11,984 bases of DNA from the NCBI GenBank assembly GCA_002428285.1, contig DIVO01000070.1:1-11984 (forward strand). The letters run 5' to 3'. Numbering within the stretch: position 1 is the first letter of the stretch; every line of letters starts with the position of its first letter. The stretch comes from Patescibacteria group bacterium UBA6130. GTDB taxonomy: Bacteria > Patescibacteriota > Microgenomatia > UBA12405 > UBA6130. Below the pieces are notes generated by a model. The model was not told the origin of the DNA, searched no databases, and worked only from the letters and a program-made list of their open reading frames with translations. The position numbers and the translations under genes were made by a program. Shown in pieces: positions 5,876 to 11,984 of the stretch.

Positions 5876-7414
5876 ATGTTTACAAAATTCTATCGGTCCA
5901 ACATCAAAAAGATAATTGCTTGTTTGGGCTTGGTTGGTTTACTTTCCCAATTTGGCGTAATCTTTCCCTCAAGGCTGGAGTCAGCTAATTTAACAACGAT
6001 TAAAGACACTCTTGAGTCGTCCAGGCTTTCTTTTCATGCTGCCAATGATGCTGGAACTGCAGGAACTGTCGTTAAGGTAAAAACTGCTCTTGGCTGCGGA
6101 GGAGCTGATTGTCCTAATCAAGACACCATCAATATTTTTTCGGGAGATGTTATAGAATATTTTTCCACAGGTAATACCAGGACTGTAGAAACAATTATCG
6201 ATAGCACAACTTTTACGGTGAGCGCTGTTTTGGATGCGAATGATGATGACGAGGATGATCAGTTTATGGTCAGAAGAACCTCTCAGCATGTGGTTACTTT
6301 TAAGCCATCTTCGGTTATTGCAGATGGTTTTATTAGGGTTAAAGTTAAAGCCGGAGCTTCTAATAATGCTGATGATGATCCTGATAGAGACGGTTTTGAT
6401 TTTTATGACATTGATCAGACAGGGGTAGATCAATCAGACGATGTGGCTTGCTCGGGTGGAGCTATAGCTTTCACTTGGACCACAGCCACACCCTCAGCAG
6501 GACACGCTAATTGCCCTGCCGGCTATCATTGTTTTGAGTGTCGCTATTCAGGATCGACAGCCACTGCTACTGAGTACACAATGACCATCGGGGGCACTTC
6601 TCCTACTGCGGAGTTAGTTAATCCGACAAATGCTTTAACTCACACTGAAGGGACAGCCGACACTTATCAGTACACGGTTGAACATCTTGATAGTAGTTAT
6701 ACTATTATCGACAACTCTTCTGGTAAGGTTGCTTTAATTGAATCAGTTAGAGTTACGGCGACAGTTGATCCTACTATTACCTTTTCTATTGCTGGAGTAG
6801 ATGCTTCTACCATTGTAAGTGGTGATATTTGTGGAATAAACACTAATTTTTCCACTGATACTCATAATGATGACACCACAGCATTTACCGTTCCTTTCGG
6901 TTCATTGGTATTAGGAGAGTTTAATGACGCTGCTCAAGAGATCTCTTGTATTACCAATGCTGCTGGGGGGTATGTGATTACAGTAGGGGAAAATGATCAG
7001 CTTACCATGGTTGGAGATGTTATAACATTGGCAGACACTGACTGTGATGTTGGGGATTGTACCAATGCCACCAGCACAGCTGGTGATTGGGCAACAGAAA
7101 ATAGCGCTTCGGGTTTTGGTTTTACTATGGAAAATATCGATGCCGATGAGGTTGCTCTTGAGTACAGTTCAACAACCTGTACTTCAGGCGGAGGCTATAT
7201 CGGCAGTATGACTTGTGATTGTGATGGAGTATATTGCGCAATTCCTTTTCCCTCTGATGGAGCTTCAGAAACACCAGTATCTATCATGAGAAATACCTCT
7301 ACTCCAAGCACAACAGAAAATGCTTATGTTTGTTACCGAATAGCCATCGGCACAACTCAACAGCCTGGAGATTATGCCAATTATGTTACTTATAGAGCAA
7401 CGGCAACTTTTTAA
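5876..7414 (+). CDS. Secreted Cys- and Asp-rich surface protein (module B)
   Basis: The protein has 512 aa. A positively charged N-terminus and hydrophobic stretch (~12-30), with likely cleavage after LESA (~37), indicate export. The N-terminal half includes acidic stretches DANDDDEDD (120-128) and NADDDPDRDGFDFYD (164-178), the latter like Asp-rich calcium-binding loops. There are 15 cysteines outside the signal region, including CPAGYHCFEC (213-222) and CDCDGVYC (447-454), so disulfides are likely. The C-terminal part (~339-512) matches the 243-aa protein: SLVLGEFN, AAGGYVITVGENDQL, STAGDWATENSASGFGFTM, and the end QQPGDYANYVTYRATATF. No C-terminal anchor is present. AAGAAG before the ATG is the nearest thing to a ribosome site in the cluster. 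Its partner is the anchored protein 27 bases downstream. Structural role inferred. Confidence 0.85.
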   Translation: MFTKFYRSNIKKIIACLGLVGLLSQFGVIFPSRLESANLTTIKDTLESSRLSFHAANDAGTAGTVVKVKTALGCGGADCPNQDTINIFSGDVIEYFSTGNTRTVETIIDSTTFTVSAVLDANDDDEDDQFMVRRTSQHVVTFKPSSVIADGFIRVKVKAGASNNADDDPDRDGFDFYDIDQTGVDQSDDVACSGGAIAFTWTTATPSAGHANCPAGYHCFECRYSGSTATATEYTMTIGGTSPTAELVNPTNALTHTEGTADTYQYTVEHLDSSYTIIDNSSGKVALIESVRVTATVDPTITFSIAGVDASTIVSGDICGINTNFSTDTHNDDTTAFTVPFGSLVLGEFNDAAQEISCITNAAGGYVITVGENDQLTMVGDVITLADTDCDVGDCTNATSTAGDWATENSASGFGFTMENIDADEVALEYSSTTCTSGGGYIGSMTCDCDGVYCAIPFPSDGASETPVSIMRNTSTPSTTENAYVCYRIAIGTTQQPGDYANYVTYRATATF

Positions 7415-7424
7415 TCTTTTAAAA

Positions 7425-7435
7425 TATACTATACT
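7425..7435 (+). promoter_or_regulatory. Overlapping TATACT -10 boxes, possible leaderless start
   Basis: TATACT occurs twice, at 7425-7430 and 7430-7435. From the second, initiation 7 bases downstream would be the A of the ATG at 7442. There is no good -35 (ACTTTT or similar at 7406-7412), so this is weaker than the promoter at 5176; the gene may simply be co-transcribed with 5876-7414. Confidence 0.3.
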
Positions 7436-7441
7436 TAAAAA

Positions 7442-8386
7442 ATGAAAAAAAACCTGTCCATAATTCTTTTGCTTACAGCTTTCTTGGCGGTTGGCAGGGT
7501 TTCGTTGGCTCAGTCTTTGACTAGCATTACCGCTGTTCCTCATAGACAAGAGATTAAGGTTGATCCAGGAGAGGTTAGTTCTGGACATATCTTGAAAGCC
7601 GTTAACAATGGCAGTAGTGAGCTTTCTGTTCAGGTTAAAATACAGGATTTTATTGTAGTTGATAATGAAGGTACTCCGGCGCCTGTTGAAGCAGATGAGT
7701 CTGGCAGATGGGCGGCTTCCAGTTGGATTCAGGTTTCTCCCTCACAATTCACCTTAAAGCCAGGTGAGGAGAAACAGCTTGATATGGTGATAATTACTTC
7801 TGAAGATGCTCTTCCTGGCGGACACTATGCTGTGGTTTTTTATGAGCCGATGGGCAATTTCGGAGTTGATGGAAGCGGTGCGGCGGTTGCTCCCAATGTG
7901 GGAACATTGCTTTATATCACGGTCAATGGAGCAATTAATGAAAACGCCACAGTGAGAAGGATGGATATTGCTTCCTTTTCCGAGTACGGACCGGTTAAAA
8001 TTGATACAGAAATTGCTAACATGTCAGATGTTCATATTAATCCGGTAGGAGAGATTAAAATCTATAATATGTTGGGAGGATTAGACCAAACTTTGAAACT
8101 TGAAAGCTTGAATATTTTTCCGGGAACTTCCAGAGAGTTTGAAAATTCTTGGAATAAGATCTGGGGTTTTGGGAAATATAAAGCTATGCTGGAAGCAGGG
8201 TATGGTTCTCAGGGTAATACCCTTCAAGCAGTTGTTTATTTCTGGGTTTTACCTTGGAAAATAATCGCCTTCACAGTTTTAACAATCGTAATCGTCATTA
8301 TGCTTATCATCTTAATTAAAAAGAATAATCGCATACCTCCGGCTCAGGTTCCGCCAGTAAAAAATGATCTTTTGAGTGAAGACTAA
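7442..8386 (+). CDS. Membrane-anchored DUF916-like surface protein (module B)
   Basis: The protein has 314 aa. A signal peptide (1-23, ending SLAQ) leads into a beta-sandwich body: TAVPHRQEIKVDPGE with KAVNNGSSELSVQVKI (30-67), and SQFTLKPGEEKQLDMVI (101-117) with GGHYAVVFY (126-134), typical of the DUF916 type. A second beta region (~180-268) contains NPVGEIKIYNMLGG and NIFPGTSREF. One membrane helix at ~270-292 is followed by KKNNR and a Pro-rich cytoplasmic tail. It is a paralogue of the 317-aa protein at 4226, with the same order of elements, but has no cysteines. It probably holds or assembles the 512-aa secreted protein at the cell surface (inference from pairing). Its last 11 bases overlap the next gene. 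Confidence 0.85.
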   Translation: MKKNLSIILLLTAFLAVGRVSLAQSLTSITAVPHRQEIKVDPGEVSSGHILKAVNNGSSELSVQVKIQDFIVVDNEGTPAPVEADESGRWAASSWIQVSPSQFTLKPGEEKQLDMVIITSEDALPGGHYAVVFYEPMGNFGVDGSGAAVAPNVGTLLYITVNGAINENATVRRMDIASFSEYGPVKIDTEIANMSDVHINPVGEIKIYNMLGGLDQTLKLESLNIFPGTSREFENSWNKIWGFGKYKAMLEAGYGSQGNTLQAVVYFWVLPWKIIAFTVLTIVIVIMLIILIKKNNRIPPAQVPPVKNDLLSED

Positions 8387-9320
8387 AAGTAATTTAAGTT
8401 TTCTCGATAACGCAAAACTCAAGCCTGTATTATTTTTTCTCATTCTTATTGCCGGTTTAGGCTTTCTCATTCTCAAACAATTGCCTGATAATAATCTTCA
8501 CTTGGTTTTTTGTGATGTCGGTCAGGGTGATGCGATATTAGTTGCTTATGGCAGCAGACAGATTTTGATTGATGGCGGTCCCGATGAAAGTGTTTTGTAC
8601 TGTTTGTCAGACAACATGCCTTTTTGGGATAGAAAAATAGATCTGGTAGTTTTAACCCACCCGGAAATAGACCATTTTGGAGGACTATTAAATGTTTTAC
8701 CAAGATATGAAGTTGGCAAAATACTTATAAATAAATATCTTTCACAAGGAGAAAAAATAGAAGAACTGGTCGGTCTTATAAATGATAAAAAAATTTACAC
8801 TTTAAATCCTCAAGAAACTAGTCAAATTCGCATGGGTTTGTTATCTTTTGATATTGTTAGGTTGAAGAATAATTCGTCTTTAACAAATAATAAAATAGAT
8901 GATTTTAGGTGTCTGGAGAGTGAAGATTGTTATTTTCAAACAGTGCTGGGAGATTGGAATGCCAATGAAATATCAATCGCTCTTTCTTTAAAATATGATA
9001 ATTTTGGGGCAATTTTAACAGGAGATTCAATGGGTGAAACTCTAGAATATTTAGAAAATCAATCTGCTCTTAGAGGTCATCAGGTGATAAAACTTGCCCA
9101 TCATGGCTCTAGACATGATAACCCCTTATCGTTTTACCAAAAGCTTGCTCCTGACATTGTGGTGGCTTCTGTGGGCAAAAATTCTTATGGACACCCTGAT
9201 GAAGGATTATTGGACAGTTTAGGGAAGATGGGAATAAGAAGTTTGAGGACCGATAGAGACGGAGAGGTGGAAATTATTGCAGATGGGAAAAATTATTGGA
9301 TAGAAACAACAGGGCGGTGA
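8376..9320 (+). CDS. Membrane-tethered ComEC-type metallo-beta-lactamase protein
   Basis: The protein has 314 aa. One N-terminal membrane helix (~15-35) is followed by an outward-facing metallo-beta-lactamase domain of the ComEC/Rec2 C-terminal type: FCDVGQGDAILV (45-56), ILIDGG (63-68), the metal motif THPEIDHFGG (94-103, with H95, D99, H100), LTGD (214-217), LAHHGS (240-245) and YGHP (271-274). Metal ligands are intact, so a nuclease or phosphodiesterase activity is plausible. In full-length ComEC this domain is thought to degrade the non-transported DNA strand during uptake. Here it is a separate gene, with the channel half encoded at 9929-11149 on the other strand. The start is GTG, overlapping the previous gene by 11 bases; this links its expression to the surface cluster, not to comEA-comEC. 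Confidence 0.88.
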   Translation: MKTKSNLSFLDNAKLKPVLFFLILIAGLGFLILKQLPDNNLHLVFCDVGQGDAILVAYGSRQILIDGGPDESVLYCLSDNMPFWDRKIDLVVLTHPEIDHFGGLLNVLPRYEVGKILINKYLSQGEKIEELVGLINDKKIYTLNPQETSQIRMGLLSFDIVRLKNNSSLTNNKIDDFRCLESEDCYFQTVLGDWNANEISIALSLKYDNFGAILTGDSMGETLEYLENQSALRGHQVIKLAHHGSRHDNPLSFYQKLAPDIVVASVGKNSYGHPDEGLLDSLGKMGIRSLRTDRDGEVEIIADGKNYWIETTGR

Positions 9321-9329
9321 AACTTATTG

Positions 9330-9356
9330 AGCCATTGAAAGGCAAAGTGGTTTTTT
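9330..9356 (+). terminator. Probable intrinsic terminator of the surface cluster
   Basis: AGCCATT (9330-9336) can pair with AGTGGTT (9346-9352) over 7 bases, two of them G-U, around a 9-base loop, followed by a run of Ts to 9356. It lies just after the stop of the metallo-beta-lactamase gene and ahead of the convergent mscS gene. The stem is weak, so confidence is moderate. Confidence 0.45.
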
Positions 9357-9392
9357 ATAAGCAGAACCCATTACCATCTTTTTAAAGAATAA

Positions 9393-9932
9393 TTATTTGG
9401 ATTTTTTCTTGGGCTTGTATTTAATAACAACAGAAATGTTTGAGTTGGGAATTATTATAGTGGAACCATCGGATCCTCTTAAAAGCACGGTTCTTAGGGT
9501 AATTTTAGTGACAGATCCTTCCTGATTAGCGATTTTAACATTGTCGCCGATATTAAACTGATTTTCCCACAAGATAAAAAATCCGGAAACCACGTCTGAA
9601 ACAAATGATCTAAGCCCTAAGCCTATGGCTAAACCGGCAACTCCGACTCCGGCTAGAAGCGGGGCGATATCTACTCCCAATAAAGGTAAGGTCATAAGTA
9701 TGGCAATTAGGCTAATGGCAACTTGGCTGGTGGTAACAATCAGTCCTCGAATAGTATTTAGTCTTTGTTGTTGTCTGGCTTTGGAGATCGGCATGCAGGT
9801 AATGGTCTTTCTTACCCTTTTGGAGAGGTATTTTACCAATTTATTGGCTAGAAATGATGTCAACAAGATAAAGAGTATTCTAAGTATTTTTCCGCTGTTG
9901 TTGGTAATGGTGCTGATTATGTTTTCGCTCAT
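9393..9932 (-). CDS. Small mechanosensitive channel, MscS family
   Basis: The protein has 179 aa. Helices lie at ~15-35 and ~62-84, then the Gly/Ala-rich pore helix of MscS at ~90-112 (APLLAGVGVAGLAIGLGLRS), followed by the hallmark SDVVSGFFILWENQFNIGD and a beta domain (KIANQEGSVTKITLRTVLLRG, IIIPNSN) to ~165. It then ends in a Lys-rich tail. The C-terminal alpha/beta vestibule domain of E. coli MscS is missing, so this is a minimal channel. The family releases solutes under hypo-osmotic tension. The start codon overlaps the comEC stop as ATGA (9932-9929), so translation is probably coupled to comEC. The functional reason for that pairing is not evident. Confidence 0.9.
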   Translation of the reverse strand: MSENIISTITNNSGKILRILFILLTSFLANKLVKYLSKRVRKTITCMPISKARQQQRLNTIRGLIVTTSQVAISLIAILMTLPLLGVDIAPLLAGVGVAGLAIGLGLRSFVSDVVSGFFILWENQFNIGDNVKIANQEGSVTKITLRTVLLRGSDGSTIIIPNSNISVVIKYKPKKKSK

Positions 9933-11149
9933 GGGTGAATTTTATCATTTTTGGTTTGTTTGATCCAAATCGTTTTTCGCAAAAAGTATAAAAGCAGAAG
10001 TAAATAGCCCAGTATCAGCCAAACATTAATTTTTATTTCCATAGAGGCGAAGGGAAAGGCAGAAAAATAATCAATCACTTTTAAGAATATATGCAATAGA
10101 GGGAAAGACAGATAGATTAGCAGGATAGAAAGAGGTTTGATGAAGGATACAGCTAGAGAAATCAATCCAATTTGGGTTATGAAAGGCACAAAAGGCAAAA
10201 GAAGAATGTTTATTATTGGAGACAGGGGTGAGATCCTACTGAAATGCCAGGCAATAATAGGTAAAACTACGAGTTGTGATCCCAATGATTCGGCTAACAC
10301 TGAATTCAAGATGGGAAGTTTAATTTTTTGGGCAATCAGGGAAGAAAACAATAAAATACCTGTTATGGCTCCAAAACTCAGCTGGAAACTTATATTTTCT
10401 AGTAAGGAAGGGTCCCAGATAACCATCATGATAAATACCGCTGTTAAGGCTCGGGATGTGCTAAACTTTTTACCTAAAAACTGAGCGAGATAAACCAGGG
10501 AAACAATCAAGGCAGCGCGGATAATGGGTGGTTGGGCTCCTGAAATAAAAGCGTAGGTCCAGATTAATATCCAACCGGCTATTAGGGCTGGTTTTCTACC
10601 AATCCACCAGGATAAGAAATTAACAGGATGCTGGCTTATTACGGTCAGGTTATAGCCACTGGCAACTACAACGTGGAGCATACCCGTGTCTTGAAGCTTT
10701 TGATAAAGTCCCTTTTCAAGTTTTGACTTTGAACCTAAAACAATACCAGATAATAGTGACGCCTGAGGTTCAGGCAGGTTGCTTTTAAACACAAGGCTTA
10801 ATCTATCTCTGGCTTTGAGGGCAAGAGATTCTATTTTTAATTTAGTTTTTAGGGCTAAGGAAGGATTTGATAGGGGAACTATTTTGATTGAGGTTAAGAT
10901 AAGACGACCGTGTTCGTCAAGATTTTTTGTGCCTTGAATAAGATAACAATTTTGAGTTGGATATGACGATGGGAGGTTAATCACTACATTCTTATAAGTA
11001 AAAGATCTTTCTATTGGACAGTAATTAAAGGACAGGTGAGATCTTCTTTTAAAGGATAAGTAGCCGGACATTCTTAGGGAAATAATAGTGATAATTACGA
11101 TAGAAATAACAATAATTTTAAGCCTAGAATAATTATGGGGTATAGTCAT
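9929..11149 (-). CDS. comEC: ComEC/Rec2 DNA-uptake channel, membrane half only
   Basis: The protein has 406 aa. It forms the inner-membrane channel for single-stranded DNA in natural transformation. After one N-terminal helix (~11-28), residues ~40-92 are a small OB-like extracellular region with two cysteines (44 and 68) that may pair. The competence domain runs from ~125 to 395: EPQASLLSGIVLGSKSKL, GMLHVVVASGYNLTVI (156-171), PPIIRAALIVSLVYLAQFLG (207-226), WDPSLLENISFQLSFGA (245-261) and several more helices. The metallo-beta-lactamase domain found at the C-terminus of most ComEC proteins is absent; an equivalent is encoded at 8376-9320 on the opposite strand. The gene is 60 bases downstream of comEA and overlaps mscS by 4 bases. 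A TATAAC box (11161-11156) could start a leaderless mRNA exactly at this ATG. Confidence 0.92.
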   Translation of the reverse strand: MTIPHNYSRLKIIVISIVIITIISLRMSGYLSFKRRSHLSFNYCPIERSFTYKNVVINLPSSYPTQNCYLIQGTKNLDEHGRLILTSIKIVPLSNPSLALKTKLKIESLALKARDRLSLVFKSNLPEPQASLLSGIVLGSKSKLEKGLYQKLQDTGMLHVVVASGYNLTVISQHPVNFLSWWIGRKPALIAGWILIWTYAFISGAQPPIIRAALIVSLVYLAQFLGKKFSTSRALTAVFIMMVIWDPSLLENISFQLSFGAITGILLFSSLIAQKIKLPILNSVLAESLGSQLVVLPIIAWHFSRISPLSPIINILLLPFVPFITQIGLISLAVSFIKPLSILLIYLSFPLLHIFLKVIDYFSAFPFASMEIKINVWLILGYLLLLLYFLRKTIWIKQTKNDKIHP

Positions 11150-11155
11150 TATTGG

Positions 11156-11161
11156 GTTATA
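11156..11161 (-). promoter_or_regulatory. Possible -10 box for leaderless comEC mRNA
   Basis: TATAAC (minus strand, 11161-11156) ends six bases before the ATG at 11149, so initiation at the usual distance would begin at the start codon itself. No good -35 is visible upstream, and comEC may instead be read from the comEA transcript. Confidence 0.25.
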
Positions 11162-11209
11162 GGATATTATTGTTTATAAGTGGATAACAGGTTTTATCTT
11201 GGTTGTTAT

Positions 11210-11803
11210 TCACCAGAGGGAGATGTTGTTTTTAATGTTGTCGAATAGCTTATCTCCGATGCCTGAAACCTCCATAAGGTCCTCCAATGACTGAAATGGT
11301 CCTTTTTCTTCTCTGTAGCTGATTATTTTATTTGCCAGTGATGGTCCTATTCCCGGGAGAGTTTCCAATTGGGAAGCGGAGGCAGTATTAATGTTCACTT
11401 TTTCTTTATTTTCATTAGCTTGAGCTAAGATGTTTTTCTCTTGACCCATAAAGGGAATGTATATTTTACTGCCGTCATCCACAACCTGAGCCAGGTTGAG
11501 ATTTTTAGATACCCAATCCTTGTCTGCTTTAGAGTTAAACCCTCCCGCAGAAATTAAAGCGTCCTTTATTCGACTATGTGATGCCAGTGAATAAACTCCA
11601 GGTTTTTCCACGGCTCCGGAAACATCAACCACGATATTTTTTTCACTGTTTTCGAGAGGAATAATTTCCACCTCAGGCTCGTTTTGAGATGAAAAAATTT
11701 TGAAAGCTCCGAAAAAAAAGAGAGAAAGACCAACAAAAAGAAGAAGTTTATCAAGATTGTTGTAGATCAATTCCAAAACTTTTTTCTTTCCCTGACTTCC
11801 CAT
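11210..11803 (-). CDS. comEA: ComEA-type DNA receptor with SLBB and helix-hairpin-helix domains
   Basis: The protein has 197 aa. A membrane helix (~19-36) anchors it with the rest outside. An SLBB domain follows (~56-117: VVDVSGAVEKPGVYSL, LISAGGFN, YIPF), then a linker, then the DNA-binding helix-hairpin-helix pair (136-196: VNINTASASQLETLPGIG, ISYREEKGPFQSLEDL, VSGIGDKL). This is the standard order in Gram-positive-type ComEA, which binds incoming double-stranded DNA and passes it to ComEC. Its gene lies directly upstream of comEC on the same strand. The chosen ATG at 11803 gives a complete membrane helix; no Shine-Dalgarno sequence is visible. The start overlaps the end of an upstream membrane-protein gene by 53 bases. 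Confidence 0.92.
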   Translation of the reverse strand: MGSQGKKKVLELIYNNLDKLLLFVGLSLFFFGAFKIFSSQNEPEVEIIPLENSEKNIVVDVSGAVEKPGVYSLASHSRIKDALISAGGFNSKADKDWVSKNLNLAQVVDDGSKIYIPFMGQEKNILAQANENKEKVNINTASASQLETLPGIGPSLANKIISYREEKGPFQSLEDLMEVSGIGDKLFDNIKNNISLW

Positions 11804-11984
11804 TTTTTGATTTTAAAAGTTTTTTAAGAATAAAAGCAAGAATAAATAATTGTATAGAAAACAAAAAGGTAAATGAGAAAAGCATGCTGATAAAAGTGTT
11901 TACAAATGATTTAAAAGCATAAAGAATATTGATTAACAGCCATTTCCACCAGGGATTAGATTGGAAATCAAGAGTGTGACTTTT
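11751..11984 (-). CDS. C-terminal end of an unknown membrane protein
   Basis: On the minus strand a frame is open from the window edge through 77 codons to a TGA at 11753-11751. It encodes NPWWKWLLINILYAF, a hydrophobic stretch up to LFILAFILKKLL, and then a Lys/Ser-rich tail. One or two membrane helices are likely. The last 53 bases overlap comEA in another frame, so the tail there is unreliable as evidence. Composition and hydrophobicity suggest a real gene end, but the short length leaves room for chance. I do not recognise the family. Confidence 0.5.
   Translation of the reverse strand, partial: KSHTLDFQSNPWWKWLLINILYAFKSFVNTFISMLFSFTFLFSIQLFILAFILKKLLKSKNGKSGKEKSFGIDLQQS

Noticed and set aside
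5990..6433. Minus-strand 147-aa ORF and plus-strand 64-aa ORF inside the 512-aa gene
   Set aside because: They overlap a gene with signal peptide and conserved C-terminal domain; their composition is that of frame shadows of Asp/Thr-rich coding DNA.
9317..9385. 22-codon ORF starting with a GTG that overlaps the stop of the metallo-beta-lactamase gene (GTGA)
   Set aside because: The overlap is suggestive of coupling, but the peptide is tiny, unrecognised, and spans the probable terminator hairpin at 9330-9356.
10137..10484. Plus-strand 115-aa ORF antisense to comEC
   Set aside because: ComEC motifs cover this region on the minus strand; the ORF has no features of its own.

Overview
The window most likely comes from a Candidate Phyla Radiation (Patescibacteria) genome, probably a Microgenomates-type lineage. 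This is inferred from several things together: AT-rich DNA, compact gene packing, starts without clear Shine-Dalgarno sequences, a ComEC whose signature reads VVASGYNLTVI, a set of signal-peptide surface proteins of a style I associate with that group, and a very large anchored surface protein. UGA is used as a stop (for example at 5177-5179, 9318-9320 and 9929-9931), so the code is standard and the recoded CPR lineages (Gracilibacteria, Absconditabacteria) are unlikely. No tRNA, rRNA, transposase or CRISPR array was seen.

Layout. (1) 1-2018, minus strand: a small protein built of tyrosine-recombinase core-binding (SAM-like) modules without a catalytic domain, followed by the first ~471 codons of a very large membrane-anchored surface protein whose cytoplasmic N-terminus carries another half-module of the same type. 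(2) 2019-2754: an extremely AT-rich divergent intergenic region with several inverted repeats and candidate promoters. (3) 2755-9320, plus strand: a cell-surface cluster. It holds a six-TM membrane protein; a secreted beta protein (243 aa) with a membrane-anchored DUF916-like partner (317 aa); an anchored Ig-like protein (184 aa); a second, larger secreted beta protein (512 aa) with a second DUF916-like anchored partner (314 aa); and, overlapping the last, a membrane-tethered metallo-beta-lactamase protein equivalent to the C-terminal part of ComEC. (4) 9393-11984, minus strand: end of an unknown membrane protein, comEA, the membrane half of comEC, and a short MscS channel translationally coupled to comEC.

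How it may work together. The ComEA/ComEC genes form a DNA-uptake locus in which ComEC is divided between two genes on opposite strands, separated by the mscS gene. The surface cluster looks like two paralogous modules, each a secreted C-terminal beta domain protein plus a single-pass DUF916-like protein. This resembles the WxL / WxL-interacting-protein arrangement of Firmicutes but lacks recognisable W-x-L motifs. The best candidates for something not well described are this duplicated surface module and the reuse of recombinase core-binding domains next to, and inside, a giant surface protein.
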